Shown here: positions 63,641-64,000 of the stretch, in pieces | Layout: each line of letters starts with the position of its first letter | Position numbering within the stretch: position 1 is the first letter of the stretch | From: DASQFQ01 sp963811595 | Lineage (GTDB): Bacteria > Actinomycetota > Thermoleophilia > Solirubrobacterales > Solirubrobacteraceae | NCBI GenBank assembly: GCA_963811595.1 | Contig: CAWERW010000012.1 | Coordinates: forward strand, 128,837 to 192,836 | Direction of reading: 5' to 3' | Length of the DNA: 64,000 bases | Made by a program: the position numbers and the translations under genes | The notes under the pieces: model-generated | Seen by the model: the letters and a program-made list of their open reading frames with translations, nothing else | The model's database searches: none | Told to the model about the DNA's origin: nothing

Positions 63641-64000
63641 AGGCCGCCGCCATCGGCGTCGACATCGGCGGGACGTTCACGGACATCATCGTCGCGGCGC
63701 AGGACGGTGGCCTGCACCGCGCGAAGGTGCTCTCGAGCCCACCCACTTCGGACGCGCGGTCCTCGAAGGACTGACCGGGCTGGCGCGATCCGCCGGCCTC
63801 GACCTCGGAGCCGCGGTCACGCTCGTACACGGCACAACGGTGGCGACGAACGCGATCCTCGAGGGGCGCGGCGCGCGCACCGGCCTGGTCACGACCCAGG
63901 GCTTCCGTGACGTGCTCGAGCTCGGGCGGATGCGGCGACCGTCTCTATGACCTCTTCTGGGAGAAGCCGGAGCCGCTCGTCCCGCGCCGGCTGCGACTCG
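63637..64000 (+). pseudogene. Hydantoinase/oxoprolinase A-subunit, frameshifted and cut by the window end
   Basis: GTG 63637 (overlapping the aminotransferase stop) opens KAAAIGVDIGGTFTDIIVAA, the N-terminal phosphate-binding motif of HyuA/ATP-dependent oxoprolinases. A frame change near 63741 leads into FGRAVLEGLTGLARSAGL and TLVHGTTVATNAILEGRGAR (the GTT-VATNA motif). A second change near 63935 precedes YDLFWEKPEPLVPRRLR. The rest is outside the window. Both shifts keep family motifs in order, so indel errors or recent mutation are possible. Confidence 0.82.

Overview
This is a GC-rich, gene-dense bacterial chromosome segment, almost certainly from an actinobacterium. The best fit is the Thermoleophilia/Solirubrobacterales (Conexibacter, Solirubrobacter or Patulibacter relatives). 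That placement is an inference from three things: a LexA box of the CGAACACATGTTCG type, an ImuB-DUF6504 gene pair, and several secreted proteins sharing a C-terminal basic domain rich in RVRVRVGRRVL-like strings. Many genes have a TAnnnT -10 element only 6-8 nt before the start codon and no Shine-Dalgarno sequence, so leaderless transcription looks common.

Layout. 1-3 kb: the 3' end of an NRAMP-type metal transporter, then a leftward ECF42-type sigma factor with its DGPF partner and a RidA protein. 3-13.4 kb, rightward: a secreted repeat protein, a DUF255 thioredoxin-fold protein, an MMPL exporter and three tandem secreted trypsin-like genes. The second of these is broken by frameshifts and the third has lost its catalytic His. 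13.4-20.6 kb, leftward: glutamine synthetase, an HxlR regulator, a carboxymuconolactone-decarboxylase-fold protein, a membrane protein, cytochrome c and error-prone polymerase DnaE2 with a LexA box on its start. 20.7-33.5 kb: a myo-inositol locus. A LacI-led eight-gene leftward operon (including iolC, iolB, iolD, iolG and an iolE-like gene) is divergent from a rightward sugar ABC transporter plus dehydrogenase. Two matching operators lie on the two back-to-back promoters. 33.5-43.9 kb: aldo/keto reductase, DUF6504 and imuB (LexA box), RNase P RNA, 3-hydroxyacyl-CoA dehydrogenase, lexA (third LexA box) coupled to a zinc-ribbon gene, a PASTA lipoprotein, a Ser/Thr kinase, PEP carboxylase and tRNA-Leu(GAG).

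43.9-55.1 kb: an 11,118-bp genomic island bounded by a 57-bp perfect direct repeat of the 3' part of tRNA-Leu. It carries a MmyB-like regulator, an SDR-ADH-SDR-lipoprotein operon, a secreted five-repeat beta-lactamase-fold hydrolase, an apparently membrane-tethered ECF sigma factor, and upstream of that a secreted protein built of 28-residue Cys-Gly-Gly-Pro repeats. No integrase is recognisable. 55.3-64 kb: a peptide/amide uptake and degradation locus with oppDF divergent from SBP, Ntn hydrolase, oppBC, GntR, aminotransferase and a hydantoinase-like gene that runs off the window. oppD and the hydantoinase gene carry frameshifts.

The most interesting items are the sigma factor plus Cys-repeat pair in the tRNA island, the three-gene protease array with its predicted pseudoprotease, the scattered SOS mutasome with identical LexA boxes, and the two-operator inositol switch. 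All functional statements are from reading sequence only; no database search was possible.
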